From JAVVHH01 sp965276815 (GTDB taxonomy: Bacteria; Pseudomonadota; Alphaproteobacteria; Acetobacterales; Acetobacteraceae), in assembly GCA_965276815.1 (NCBI GenBank), contig CBDIBE010000006.1, forward strand, positions 124,001-188,000: a stretch of 64,000 bases of DNA, read 5' to 3'. Below the pieces are notes generated by a model. It saw nothing but the letters and a program-made list of their open reading frames with translations, was not told where the DNA came from and did no database searches. The position numbers and the translations under genes were made by a program. Positions 1-8,430 of this stretch are shown piece after piece. The number at the start of each line of letters is the position of its first letter. Positions within the stretch are counted from its first letter, which is position 1.

Positions 1-103
1 GCTCGGCGTCGGCGAGGGACGCAAGAAGTCGGACAAGCGGCAGGCGATCGCGGCGCGCGACTGGCAGCGGGACAAGGCGCGGCTGATGCGCGAGAAGGGG
101 TAG
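1..103 (+). CDS. smpB: SsrA-binding protein SmpB, C-terminal end (partial)
   Basis: Only the last 33 codons are present; the gene enters from the left edge in frame 2 and stops with TAG at 101-103. The tail contains KKSDKRQAIAARDWQRDKAR followed by LMREKG. This matches the basic C-terminal tail of SmpB, which carries tmRNA into the A site of stalled ribosomes; the D-K-R and D-W-x-R-D-K-A-R pattern is characteristic of the family. Function rests on family knowledge because the beta-barrel domain lies outside the window. The next gene is on the opposite strand, so the two converge with about 40 bases between them. Confidence 0.9.
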   Translation, partial: LGVGEGRKKSDKRQAIAARDWQRDKARLMREKG

Positions 104-145
104 CGCTTGCGGGCCGCCCTGCTCTTGGGCAAGGGGCGGGCGCGA

Positions 146-799
146 TCACTCGATTAGTGGAATGATGGCGGCCACCACCGCCTCGAACATCTCCCGCGTC
201 AGTACGCCGGTATTCGTGTTGTATCGGGAGACATGGTACGAGTCGGCGAGCAATAATCCGCTCGGCAGCTCGAAGATGCCGCCATGCCGGAAGCGGTGCC
301 TCGCCTGCTTCAGGCCGCTCGCCCGCAGAACCGCGGCGTGCGCCAGCACCCCAAGCGCCAGTACCACCCGCAATTCCGGCAATCCGCGGAGCTCGGCGGC
401 TAGGAACTGGTTGCAAGTCCGGACTTCGCCAGGTTGCGGCAGGTTTGCCGGCGGGACGCAGCGCACCGCATTGACCACCCGGACGCCCTGCAACACCATC
501 CCGTCATCAGGTCGCGCCGCATAGCTGCCGTTCGCCAGGCCGAACTGCAGCAACGTGTGGTACAGCAAGATCCCGGCATGGTCGCCGGTAAAGGGCCGGC
601 CGGTCCGGTTCGCGCCCTTCACCCCGGGCGCCATCCCGACGACCAGCAGCCGCGCGTGCATCGGCCCGAAACTAGGGACCGGCGCGTTGAACCAATCCGG
701 GTTCGCGTTCCGATTGGCCCGGCGGTACTCCACCAGCCTTGGGCAGAGCGGACAATCAAGCGGCGGCCCGTCGATAACCGCGCCGGGTTCAGCCTGCAT
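146..799 (-). CDS. Uracil-DNA glycosylase, family 5 (UdgB type)
   Basis: 217 residues. It removes uracil and other deaminated bases from DNA in base excision repair. Visible features: the glycosylase motif with GMAPG and GANRTGRPFTGD near residues 55-75, a C-terminal H-V-S-R-Y-N-T-N-T-G motif near 190, and four cysteines (a C-x-x-C near 16-19, then AVRC and RTC) of the kind that bind the 4Fe-4S cluster of family 4/5 enzymes. The HVSRYN form and the Ala in the first motif favour family 5 over family 4. An in-frame extension to 895 exists, but it would run deep into the upstream NYN gene. The ATG at 799 overlaps that gene by 11 bases, suggesting co-translation. Confidence 0.85.
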   Translation of the reverse strand: MQAEPGAVIDGPPLDCPLCPRLVEYRRANRNANPDWFNAPVPSFGPMHARLLVVGMAPGVKGANRTGRPFTGDHAGILLYHTLLQFGLANGSYAARPDDGMVLQGVRVVNAVRCVPPANLPQPGEVRTCNQFLAAELRGLPELRVVLALGVLAHAAVLRASGLKQARHRFRHGGIFELPSGLLLADSYHVSRYNTNTGVLTREMFEAVVAAIIPLIE

Positions 800-1388
800 C
801 AGTTCCTTCGACCGACGGGTCAGCCGGCGCCCGGGCCGTCGCCCGCGGTGCCCGATCGGCGAGCCGCCGGGTGAACTCCGGCGCGATATCGGCAAGTTCG
901 ATGAACTGGTCCGCCTGCCGCCGCAACTCGTCCGCTACCATGGGCGGGGAGGTGCGAACGGAGGAGATGACCGAAACCCGCACCCCCATCCGCTGCACCG
1001 CCTCGACAAGGCGGCGGAAGTCGCTGTCGCCGCTGAACAATATCGCGTGGTCCAGCCGCGGCGCCTGCTCCAGCATATCCACGGCGAGCTCGACATCCAT
1101 GTTGCCCTTGATTCGGCGGCGTCCAGTCGCGTCAGTAAATTCGCGGGCGGTCTTGGTCACCAGGTTGAAGCCATTGTACGCTAGCCAGTCTGTCAACGGT
1201 TTCAGCGGCGAGTACTCTTCCGTGTCGAGCAGGGCAGAGTAATAGTAGGCGCGCACCACTTGGGTTTTCCGGCGAAAAAACTCGAGCAGGCTCCGGTAGT
1301 CCACGTCGAAGCCAAGATTGCGCGACGCGGAGTATAAGTTGGCTCCATCAATGAACAGCGCGCTCCGCTCGCTCGATAAGAAATGCAT
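789..1388 (-). CDS. NYN domain protein (LabA/DUF88-like predicted RNase)
   Basis: 199 residues with a NYN/PIN-like fold. Conserved acidic positions are visible in LFIDGANLY near residue 12, GNMDVELAVDM near 95 and LFSGDSDF near 118; these are the metal-binding Asp residues of the family. The ending is Ala/Arg/Pro-rich and probably disordered. LabA/DUF88 proteins are predicted nucleases; the physiological substrate in alphaproteobacteria is not established. It is divergent from folK, with about 90 bases between the two starts, so both promoters should lie there. The UDG gene follows with an 11-base overlap. Confidence 0.85.
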   Translation of the reverse strand: MHFLSSERSALFIDGANLYSASRNLGFDVDYRSLLEFFRRKTQVVRAYYYSALLDTEEYSPLKPLTDWLAYNGFNLVTKTAREFTDATGRRRIKGNMDVELAVDMLEQAPRLDHAILFSGDSDFRRLVEAVQRMGVRVSVISSVRTSPPMVADELRRQADQFIELADIAPEFTRRLADRAPRATARAPADPSVEGTDAG

Positions 1389-1477
1389 TTTGCCCCCGCC
1401 CCGCTACGAGAGAACCCACGTGGGCCGCGCGGATAATGTTAAGACATTACGCCTTTGTGATCGGCACGGGAAGAAGA

Positions 1478-2011
1478 ATGATTTTTGGGACGATTCTCGT
1501 CGCACTAGGCGCCAATTTGCCGGACAGCCATGGCCGCCCGCCGTTGGAGACTTGTCGCTGGGCGGTGCAGCGCCTCGCGGCAACACCAGCGCTGCGCCTC
1601 GGTTCGGTCTCGCGCTGGTATCGGACCAGCCCAGTACCGGTTTCCGATCAGCCAGACTATGTTAACGGAGTTGTGCGCCTCTCCGGGGAGGTCGAGCCCG
1701 CTCCATTACTGCGCCGCTTGCACGCGATCGAGGCCGAAGCGGGCAGGGTGCGGGGTGCGGCAAACGCCGCACGCGTGCTCGATCTCGATTTGCTCGCGAT
1801 CGACGATTTGGTGCTGACAAAGCCCGATCTCCTCCTGCCGCATCCGCGGTTGGCCTTGCGGGCCTTTGTCCTCTACCCGCTCTGCGACGTGGCGCCGGAG
1901 TGGAAGCACCCAGTGCTCGGGCGACGGGCGGAGGAGTTGCGGCAGCAAGTAGACGGCAACGGCGTTCGTCTGGTTTGCGACTTGCCGTTGGGTTTCCAAC
2001 ACCTTATGTAG
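1478..2011 (+). CDS. folK: 2-amino-4-hydroxy-6-hydroxymethyldihydropteridine diphosphokinase
   Basis: 177 residues. Transfers pyrophosphate from ATP to 6-hydroxymethyl-7,8-dihydropterin in folate synthesis. Motifs: an N-terminal V-A-L-G-A-N-L, a central E-A-E-A-G-R-V-R, then ARVLDLDLLAIDD carrying the metal-binding Asp pair, and LPHPRLALRAFVLYPL. The ATG at 1478 is preceded by a purine-rich GGGAAGAAGA and puts the conserved strand right at the N terminus; the longer in-frame start at 1436 adds 14 residues with no family match. It is followed 36 bases later by rpoZ, in a gene order common in this group. Confidence 0.93.
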   Translation: MIFGTILVALGANLPDSHGRPPLETCRWAVQRLAATPALRLGSVSRWYRTSPVPVSDQPDYVNGVVRLSGEVEPAPLLRRLHAIEAEAGRVRGAANAARVLDLDLLAIDDLVLTKPDLLLPHPRLALRAFVLYPLCDVAPEWKHPVLGRRAEELRQQVDGNGVRLVCDLPLGFQHLM

Positions 2012-2047
2012 TGCTTTCGCACTGCAAAATACCCGGAGTGAAAGCGC

Positions 2048-2449
2048 ATGGCGCGCGTGACCGTTGAAGACTGTGTTCAGAAGGTGCCGAACCGCTTCCA
2101 GCTCGTGTTGTTGGCGGCGCAGCGCGCCCGGAACCTGAGCCGCGGCGAAGAACTGACCATCGACCGTGACAATGACAAGAACCCGGTCGTCGCTCTGCGC
2201 GAGATTGCTGACGAGACCGTCGAGCTCAACCGGTTGGAGCAGGACCTGATCAAGTCGCTGTCGCGCGCGCCGGAGCCGGAGCCGGCCGACGAGGAAGTGC
2301 TCGACCTCATCCCGACCGACCAGAACATCTTTGGTCTGCAGGACGTATCGGCCGAGGAAGAGGCTGCAAGCCTGCCCGTCGAAGAGCTGTCGCCCGAGGA
2401 TCTCGAGGCGGCGATCGAGGCCGAGTTGGGCGGCCGCACGCGACGCTGA
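2048..2449 (+). CDS. rpoZ: DNA-directed RNA polymerase omega subunit
   Basis: 133 residues. Small RNA polymerase subunit that helps fold the beta-prime subunit and in many bacteria takes part in the response to ppGpp. The N terminus MARVTVEDCVQKVPNRFQLV and the following AAQRARNL are diagnostic. The acidic C-terminal extension (residues 75-128) is typical of alphaproteobacterial omega. It sits directly before rsh, the ppGpp synthetase/hydrolase gene. The 36-base leader contains an imperfect inverted repeat (GCTTTCGCACT near 2013-2023 against AGTGAAAGC near 2037-2045) that ends at the start region. Confidence 0.95.
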   Translation: MARVTVEDCVQKVPNRFQLVLLAAQRARNLSRGEELTIDRDNDKNPVVALREIADETVELNRLEQDLIKSLSRAPEPEPADEEVLDLIPTDQNIFGLQDVSAEEEAASLPVEELSPEDLEAAIEAELGGRTRR

Positions 2450-2468
2450 TGGACGAGGGGAGGAGCGC

Positions 2469-4721
2469 CTGAACGACACGCGCTTCCCGCTCCCGTATCG
2501 CGCGCCCGATGGCGCCGCAGCCGCCGAGGCCAATACCGCTCGCCCGCAGATCATCCGGCAGTTCGAGCTGACGGAGAAGGTTCGCAGCTACGATCCAAAA
2601 GCTGATACCGACATGCTGGATGCGGCCTACGTGCTCGCCACGCAGGCGCACGGCGGGCAGACCCGCGAGAACGGCGATCCTTACATCACTCATCCACTCG
2701 CGGTCGCCGACATCCTGGCCGGCTACCGGCTGGACACGGCCAGCATCATCACCGGGCTGCTGCACGACGTCATAGAGGACACTCCGGTCACCAAGGCCGA
2801 GATCGACCGTCGCTTCGGCGCCTCGATCGGCGGCCTGGTGGACGGCGTCACCAAGCTGACCCGGCTGGAGCTGCAATCCGACCGCACCAAGCAGGCGGAA
2901 AACTTCCGCAAGCTCGTCCTGGCTATGAGCAAGGACATCCGCGTGCTCCTGGTCAAGCTCGCGGACCGGTTGCACAACATGCGGACCTTGCAATACGTGC
3001 AGAGCCTGGATCGGCGGCAGCGGATCGCCAGCGAGACGATGGAGATATATGCGCCGCTGGCCGAGCGGATCGGCATGGACAGCCTCAAGACGGAACTGCA
3101 GACGCTGGCCTTCGCGCAGCTCGAGCCGGAGGCCTACGACACCATCCAGGCCCGGCTGAACTTCCTGCGCGGCCAGGGCGCGGACGTGATCGACGAGGTC
3201 AAGCTCGAGCTGATCCGCGTCTGTACCGAGGCCGGCGTGCCGCCGCACGGTCTCAGCGGGCGGGAGAAGTCGCCGTACTCGATTTGGGAGAAGATGCAGC
3301 GACGCAACGTGGCGTTCGAGCAGCTCTCGGACATCATGGCGTTCCGGGTCGTCATGCCGTCGCGCGACTCCTGCTACATGGCGCTCGGCGCGATCCATGC
3401 TGCCTTTCCGGTCATTGCCGGGCGGTTCAAGGACTACATCTCCACCCCGAAATCGAACGGCTATAGCAGCCTGCACACCGGGGTCACGCTCCGCGAGCCG
3501 CGAAACCAGAAGATCGAAGTGCAGATCCGCACCAACGATATGCACGAGATCGCCGAGAATGGTGTGGCCGCGCACTGGCTCTATAAACAGAGCGGTGATC
3601 TCTCGGCCAGCGATCTGCAGCAGTTTCGCTGGGTGCAGGACTTGCTCGAAATCCTGGACAACTCTCAGGCCGCCGACGATTTCCTCGAGAACACCAAGCT
3701 CGAACTCTATCAGGACCAGGTTTTCTGCTTCACGCCCAAGGGGCAGCTGATCCAGTTGCCGCGCGGCGCCACGCCGATCGACTTCGCCTACGCCGTGCAC
3801 AGCCAGGTCGGAGACACCTGCGTCGGCGCCAAGGTCAATGGGCGGCTAATGCCGCTCCGCCACGAGCTGCAGAACGGCGACCAAGTCGAGGTTCTCACCG
3901 CCCGCGGCGGCACCCCATCCCCCGCCTGGGAGCGCTTTGTTGTTACCGGCAAAGCGCGCGCCCGCATCCGCCGTCACATTGCTCAGCAGCAACGGCAAAA
4001 CCACATCGACGCCGGTCGTGCCGCCCTCACCCGCGCCTTCCGCCAGGAGGGCGTCGACGGCTCGGAGAAGGTGATCGACGGCGCGCTGAAGAATCTCAAG
4101 GCGGCCTCGCTCGACGACCTTTATGTCGCGGTCGGCAACGGCAATATCGGGCCCAAGGACGTCGTCTACGCCGCCTACCCCGAGTTGCGCAAGGCGTCCC
4201 GGGCTCCGCGGATGCCGCCCTCGCTCGCGGCCCGGCCGGGCCGGGTCGCCGCGCGCGACGACGGGATGCCGATTACCGGGCTGGTGTCCGGCATGACGGT
4301 GCACTACGCCGGCTGCTGCCATCCGCTGCCGGGCGACCGCATCGTCGGCATCGTCGCCACCGGCAAGGGCGTGACCATCCACACCAAAGACTGCCAGACG
4401 CTCGAGAGCTTCGCCGCCACGCCTGAACGCTTCATCGACGTCGACTGGGACCCGGCCGCGGTGACCCGCGGCAAGCCGGTGACCCATACCGGGCGGATCA
4501 GCGCCATCGCCACCAACGAACCCGCCGCGCTCGCCAGCCTGACCAACGCCATCTCCAAGCATGACGGGGCGATCACCAACCTCAAGATCACCAATCGTCA
4601 GCAGGATTTCTTCGAAGTGCTGGTCGATGTCGAAGTGCGCGATGTGCGGCACCTCTCGACGGTGATCGCCGGGCTGCGCGCGGCGAACGGCATCACTCAG
4701 GTCGAGCGGGCGCGCGGGTGA
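2469..4721 (+). CDS. rsh: Bifunctional (p)ppGpp synthetase/hydrolase, Rel/Spo type
   Basis: About 750 residues from the start chosen here. It makes and degrades the alarmone (p)ppGpp. Domain order: HD hydrolase (HPLAVADILAGY then GLLHDVIEDT), synthetase (SGREKSPYSIWEKMQ, AFRVVM), TGS (VFCFTPKGQLIQLP), Cys-containing conserved region (AGCCHPLPGDRI, TKDC) and C-terminal ACT domain (GRISAIATNEPAALASL). No ATG, GTG or TTG lies in frame before the conserved IIRQFELTEKV segment, except one deep inside rpoZ. A CTG at 2469 follows GGGGAGGAG at good spacing and is used here. An ATG at 2449 (TGATG overlap with rpoZ) is in another frame, so a missing base between 2451 and 2471 is a real alternative. Confidence 0.93.
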   Translation: MNDTRFPLPYRAPDGAAAAEANTARPQIIRQFELTEKVRSYDPKADTDMLDAAYVLATQAHGGQTRENGDPYITHPLAVADILAGYRLDTASIITGLLHDVIEDTPVTKAEIDRRFGASIGGLVDGVTKLTRLELQSDRTKQAENFRKLVLAMSKDIRVLLVKLADRLHNMRTLQYVQSLDRRQRIASETMEIYAPLAERIGMDSLKTELQTLAFAQLEPEAYDTIQARLNFLRGQGADVIDEVKLELIRVCTEAGVPPHGLSGREKSPYSIWEKMQRRNVAFEQLSDIMAFRVVMPSRDSCYMALGAIHAAFPVIAGRFKDYISTPKSNGYSSLHTGVTLREPRNQKIEVQIRTNDMHEIAENGVAAHWLYKQSGDLSASDLQQFRWVQDLLEILDNSQAADDFLENTKLELYQDQVFCFTPKGQLIQLPRGATPIDFAYAVHSQVGDTCVGAKVNGRLMPLRHELQNGDQVEVLTARGGTPSPAWERFVVTGKARARIRRHIAQQQRQNHIDAGRAALTRAFRQEGVDGSEKVIDGALKNLKAASLDDLYVAVGNGNIGPKDVVYAAYPELRKASRAPRMPPSLAARPGRVAARDDGMPITGLVSGMTVHYAGCCHPLPGDRIVGIVATGKGVTIHTKDCQTLESFAATPERFIDVDWDPAAVTRGKPVTHTGRISAIATNEPAALASLTNAISKHDGAITNLKITNRQQDFFEVLVDVEVRDVRHLSTVIAGLRAANGITQVERARG

Positions 4722-5125
4722 TTATCGGCGTCGGGTCCGATCTATGCGACATCAGGCGGATCGAGCGCGTGATGGAGCGGCATGGCGCCCGCTTCCTTGA
4801 GCGTGTGTTCACCGCCGCCGAACGGGCGCGGGCGGAACGCCGCACGCCTGCCTTGCACGCGCCGACTTTCGCCAAGCGGTTCGCCGCCAAGGAGGCCTGC
4901 GCCAAGGCGCTCGGCACCGGGTTCCGCCTGGGCGTGTACCATAGCGACATGGGCGTCGTTAATCTGCCCTCCGGCCAGCCGACCTTGCGCCTGACCGGAG
5001 GTGCGGCCGCCCGTCTCCGCGCGATCACGCCACCGGGGCAGGGCGCCCAGGTGGCGTTGACGATGACCGACGAATACCCCTACGCTTTCGCGCAGGTCAT
5101 TCTATCTGCCGTCCCACTTCCTTGA
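4718..5125 (+). CDS. acpS: Holo-[acyl-carrier-protein] synthase
   Basis: 135 residues. Transfers 4-phosphopantetheine from CoA to acyl carrier protein. Shows GVGSDLCDIRRIERVMERHG at the N terminus with the metal-binding Asp, and FAKRFAAKEACAKALGTG near residues 50-67 with the catalytic Lys-Glu pair. The GTG start overlaps the rsh stop (GTGA), so translation is probably coupled. Length is normal for the family. It is followed by the frameshifted signal peptidase gene after 66 bases. Confidence 0.93.
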   Translation: MIIGVGSDLCDIRRIERVMERHGARFLERVFTAAERARAERRTPALHAPTFAKRFAAKEACAKALGTGFRLGVYHSDMGVVNLPSGQPTLRLTGGAAARLRAITPPGQGAQVALTMTDEYPYAFAQVILSAVPLP

Positions 5126-5191
5126 CAGGACCTGCCGGGGTCGGCTTGATCCCGCCACCTCGTGCACGGGCGACCGGAAACCTCATTGAAA

Positions 5192-5955
5192 ATGGCTAAA
5201 ACCAAATCGAGCATCGCGAAGAGCAAGTCCGGCGGGCTGCTCGAAAACGTCAAGACGATCATCTACGCCGGCCTGATCGCGGTCGGCATCCGGACGTTCG
5301 CGTTTGAGCCGTTCAACATCCCGTCCGGGTCGATGATCCCGACCTTGCTCGTCGGCGACTATCTGTTCGTCTCTAAATACAGCTACGGCTACTCCCGATT
5401 CTCGTTCCCATTTGCGCCCGACCTGTTCAGCGGCCGGATTTTCGGCCGCTTGCCGGAGCGCGGCGACGTCGTCGTGTTCAAATTCCCCGCGACAACACCA
5501 CCGACTACATCAAGCGCATCATCGGCCTGCCCGGCGACCGCATCCAGGTGAAGGACGGGCAACTCTACATCAATGGCCAGATGCTGGATCGCAAACTCAT
5601 CGGCGACTACGTCTCCGACGAGGAAGGGCAGCGGACATTGGCCCGCGAATACCTCGAGACCCTGCCGAGCGGCCGCGAGCATGACATCCTGAAGATGACG
5701 GATGAAGGCTATATGAACAACACGCCGGAATTCCGCGTCCCGGAGGGCCACCTCTTCGCCATGGGCGACAACCGGGACAATTCATCGGACAGCCGGGTCA
5801 TGGACAGCAGCGGCGTCGGGTTCGTGCCCGTGGAGAACCTGGTCGGGCGCGCGGAGTTCTTGTTCTTCTCGATCGATGCGCGCGACCCGTGGTGGGAGTT
5901 CTGGGAATGGCCGTTCGAGATCCGCTGGGATCGGCTCCTGCACGGGATCAATTGA
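5192..5955 (+). pseudogene. lepB: Signal peptidase I, disrupted by a one-base frameshift
   Basis: Membrane protease that cleaves signal peptides from exported proteins. The N-terminal part carries a hydrophobic anchor and the catalytic-serine box PSGSMIPTLLVGDY. The C-terminal part carries GLPGDRIQVKDG and GHLFAMGDNRDNSSDSR. The two parts are in different frames. The four-C run at 5485-5488 would restore a continuous 254-residue protein (FKFP-RDNTTDYIKRIIG) if it were five C. As written, the first frame stops at 5549-5551 and the second could only restart at GTG 5548. The break falls between the catalytic Ser and the catalytic Lys (codon 5512-5514), so neither half could work alone. lepB is usually essential, so a sequencing error or a second copy elsewhere is likely. 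Confidence 0.85.
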
Positions 5956-6674
5956 ACGCGGATCCCGCGGCCGGGCGGCGCGCGGCGGCGGAGGCAATTG
6001 TCGGTCACCGCTTCGAGAATCAGGGATTGCTGACCGAGGCGTTGACCCATCGCTCCGCGGCGCACGGAGCCCGCAAGACTGGCCGGCGAGACGGCCCGCC
6101 ACCGGCCAATTCCAACGAGCGGCTCGAGTTTATCGGTGATCGCGTGCTGGGATTGCTGATTGCGGAGTGGCTGATCGAGCGCTTCCCGGAGGAGGAAGAG
6201 GGCGAACTCGGGCCGCGGCACGCCCATCTGGTGTCCCGCAAGGTGCTGGCGGAGATCGGCGAGGCAGCCGGGCTGTCGGCGGCGCTGTCGATCGGCGCGA
6301 ACGAGGCGCGCGCCGGCGTGGCCCAGCTTGCTAACGTGCTGGCCGACGGGATGGAAGCCTTGATCGGCGCCGCTTATCTCGATGCTGGGCTCGAGCCAGC
6401 TCGGCGCTTCGTGCGCAGTGCGTGGCGGGAGGCGGTCGAAAGCATGGGCCTGCCGCCCAAGGACCCGAAGACGGAACTGCAGGAATGGCTGATGGCGCGC
6501 GGCCTGCCGCTGCCCATCTATGAGCTGGCCAAGCGCACCGGCCCTTCGCACGCGCCCGAATTCGTCATGCAGGTCTCTGGCGGCGGTATGGCCGGCACCG
6601 GGACGGCGGGCAGCAAGCGCCTGGCCGAGCGAGACGCCGCGGCCGACCTGCTCGCGCGGCTGCAGACGGGATGA
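5952..6674 (+). CDS. rnc: Ribonuclease III
   Basis: 240 residues. Cleaves double-stranded RNA, including rRNA precursors. Shows the signature NERLEFIGDRVLGLLIAEWL, a later LADGMEALIGAAYLDAG with the second acidic cluster, and a C-terminal double-stranded RNA-binding domain (DPKTELQEWLMARG to the end, with GTGTAGSKRLAERDAAADLL). The TTG start at 5952 overlaps the lepB stop (TTGA); longer in-frame starts lie inside lepB and give no family match. The order lepB-rnc-era is widespread in proteobacteria. Confidence 0.93.
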   Translation: MNADPAAGRRAAAEAIVGHRFENQGLLTEALTHRSAAHGARKTGRRDGPPPANSNERLEFIGDRVLGLLIAEWLIERFPEEEEGELGPRHAHLVSRKVLAEIGEAAGLSAALSIGANEARAGVAQLANVLADGMEALIGAAYLDAGLEPARRFVRSAWREAVESMGLPPKDPKTELQEWLMARGLPLPIYELAKRTGPSHAPEFVMQVSGGGMAGTGTAGSKRLAERDAAADLLARLQTG

Positions 6675-6677
6675 GCC

Positions 6678-6766
6678 ACCCTCACCCCCACCCTCTCTCG
6701 GGGGGAGAGGGAGACCGGAGTGGCTCGCAAAAACCCTCTCCCTCGGGGAGAGGGTTGGGTGAGGGT
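6678..6766. repeat. REP-like palindromic element between rnc and era
   Basis: The 100-base gap between rnc and era is almost filled by a palindrome. ACCCTCACCC at 6678-6687 is the exact reverse complement of GGGTGAGGGT at 6757-6766. Inside, each half holds its own CCCTCTC...GAGAGGG hairpin (about 6691-6711 and 6734-6754). Elements of this CCCTCACCC...CCCTCTCCC type are scattered in intergenic DNA of many high-GC proteobacteria. In RNA it would fold into strong hairpins and could affect stability or attenuation between rnc and era. Confidence 0.75.
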
Positions 6767-6774
6767 TTTCGCCC

Positions 6775-7674
6775 ATGACCGGCGACTCCCGTTGTGGCTT
6801 CGTCGCCATCGTCGGTGCGCCGAACGCCGGCAAGTCCACGCTGCTGAACCGACTCACCGGCGCCAAACTCTCCATCGTCAGCCCGAAGGCGCAGACCACG
6901 CGGTTTCGCGTGCTCGGCATCCTCATGCGCGGCACGGCGCAGATCCTGCTCGTGGACACGCCCGGCATCTTCCGCCCGCGCCGGAAGCTGGACCGCGCAA
7001 TGGTCCGCGCGGCCTGGACCGGAGCCGAGGACGCCGACCTGACCCTTCTGCTCGTGGATAGCCGGGTAGGGGCCACCGAAGACGTGCGCGCGATCGCGAC
7101 GCAATTGGCCAAGCGCAAGCGCCGCACCTGGCTGGCGCTGAACAAGCTCGATCTCGTCACGCCGCAGCGCCTGCTGCCGCTCGCGGCGGAACTGAACGCC
7201 ATCCTCCCCGCCGAGGAGACGTTCATGATCAGCGCCAGCACCGGCGACGGGCTGGACCGTCTACTGGACCAACTGGCCGAAGCCATGCCGCCGGGTCCGC
7301 ACCTCTACCCGGACGACGATCTGACCGACTTGCCGGACCGGCTGCTGGCGGCCGAGATCGTGCGCGAGCAGATCTTCATGCAAACTCATGAAGAAATCCC
7401 TTACGGCGCCACCGTCGAGACCGAGGACTGGCAGGAGCGGCCGGACGGCTCGGTCCGGGTCGAGGCGACGGTCTACGTCGCGCGACCCGGCCACAAGGCG
7501 ATCCTGATCGGCGCCGGCGGCAGCCGCATCAAGGAGATTGGCGCCCGCGCCCGCAGCGAGCTGACCCGGCTGCTCGAGCGCAAAATCCATCTCTTCCTCA
7601 ACGTCAAGGAGCGGGCCGGTTGGGACGAAGAGGGCGCGCGGCTGCGGGCGATAGGCCTCGACGACAAGGACTAG
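6775..7674 (+). CDS. era: GTPase Era
   Basis: 299 residues. Essential GTPase that binds the 3-prime end of 16S rRNA and helps mature the 30S subunit. GTPase motifs: GAPNAGKST (G1, near residues 15-23), TTRFRVLGI (G2), DTPG (G3) and NKLD (G4). The C-terminal KH domain contains YVARPGHKAILIGAGGSRIK. The ATG at 6775 follows the palindromic element directly, with no clear Shine-Dalgarno sequence. recO begins four bases after the stop. Confidence 0.95.
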   Translation: MTGDSRCGFVAIVGAPNAGKSTLLNRLTGAKLSIVSPKAQTTRFRVLGILMRGTAQILLVDTPGIFRPRRKLDRAMVRAAWTGAEDADLTLLLVDSRVGATEDVRAIATQLAKRKRRTWLALNKLDLVTPQRLLPLAAELNAILPAEETFMISASTGDGLDRLLDQLAEAMPPGPHLYPDDDLTDLPDRLLAAEIVREQIFMQTHEEIPYGATVETEDWQERPDGSVRVEATVYVARPGHKAILIGAGGSRIKEIGARARSELTRLLERKIHLFLNVKERAGWDEEGARLRAIGLDDKD

Positions 7675-7677
7675 CCG

Positions 7678-8412
7678 ATGGAGTGGGAGGCGCCCGCGGT
7701 GGTGCTGGACGCGCGGCCCTATGGCGAGGGCGGCGCGCTGGTCACCGTACTGACCGAGGCGCATGGCGCCTATCGCGGGCTGGCGCGCGGCGGAGCGTCG
7801 CGGGCGCAGGCCTCGCTGTGGCAGACCGGGAATTTCATCCAAGCCCGCTGGGTGGCGCGGCTGGCCGACCAGCTGGGCAGTGTGTCGGCCGAGCTTGTGC
7901 ATCCTGGCGCGGCGCTGGCGATGGACGATCCGATGGCGCTCGCCATGCTCGCCTCGTCCTGCGCCGTGGCGGAGGGCGCCTTGCCCGAACGCGAGCCGCA
8001 TCCAGGCGTGTTCGCCGGCCTGGTGGATCTGATCGCCGGGCTCGCGGCCGGCGCCGCGGCGTTGCCCTCCTTGGTCCGCTGGGAAGCGACGCTGCTGGCA
8101 GAGCTGGGCTATGGGCTCGATCTCGGGTCATGCGCGGTCACCGGGGCGGCGAGCGGGCTGGCATTCGTCTCGCCCCGGACCGGGCGGGCAGTGTCGCGCG
8201 CGGCGGCAGGCGTTTGGGAGCAGCGATTGCTGCGGCTGCCAGGATTCCTCGGGGGCGCCGCGCAATCCAACCCGGCGGATTGGCGCGACGGCCTGAAGCT
8301 CACCGGCCACTTCCTCGCCCGCGACGCCTTCGGCCAGCAGCACCGCCCGGTGCCGGCGGCGCGCCATATGCTGTATGACCGTGTTCTGGGCCTGACCGCC
8401 GAGTCGGCCTAG
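7678..8412 (+). CDS. recO: DNA repair protein RecO
   Basis: 244 residues. Loads RecA onto SSB-coated DNA with RecR in gap repair. The N-terminal OB fold is visible (EAPAVVLDARPYGEGGALVTVLTE and the following GLARGG), followed by a helical domain with FLARDAFGQ near the end. No zinc-binding Cys cluster is present, as is common in alphaproteobacterial RecO. It lies immediately after era and 18 bases before parC, a conserved order in this group. Confidence 0.88.
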   Translation: MEWEAPAVVLDARPYGEGGALVTVLTEAHGAYRGLARGGASRAQASLWQTGNFIQARWVARLADQLGSVSAELVHPGAALAMDDPMALAMLASSCAVAEGALPEREPHPGVFAGLVDLIAGLAAGAAALPSLVRWEATLLAELGYGLDLGSCAVTGAASGLAFVSPRTGRAVSRAAAGVWEQRLLRLPGFLGGAAQSNPADWRDGLKLTGHFLARDAFGQQHRPVPAARHMLYDRVLGLTAESA

Positions 8413-8430
8413 CTTTTTTCGGGTGAGAGC

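Noticed and set aside
2012..2047. Imperfect inverted repeat before rpoZ as a terminator or riboswitch
   Set aside because: The stem is short and mismatched, has no T run and fits no known riboswitch; it is mentioned only in the rpoZ entry.
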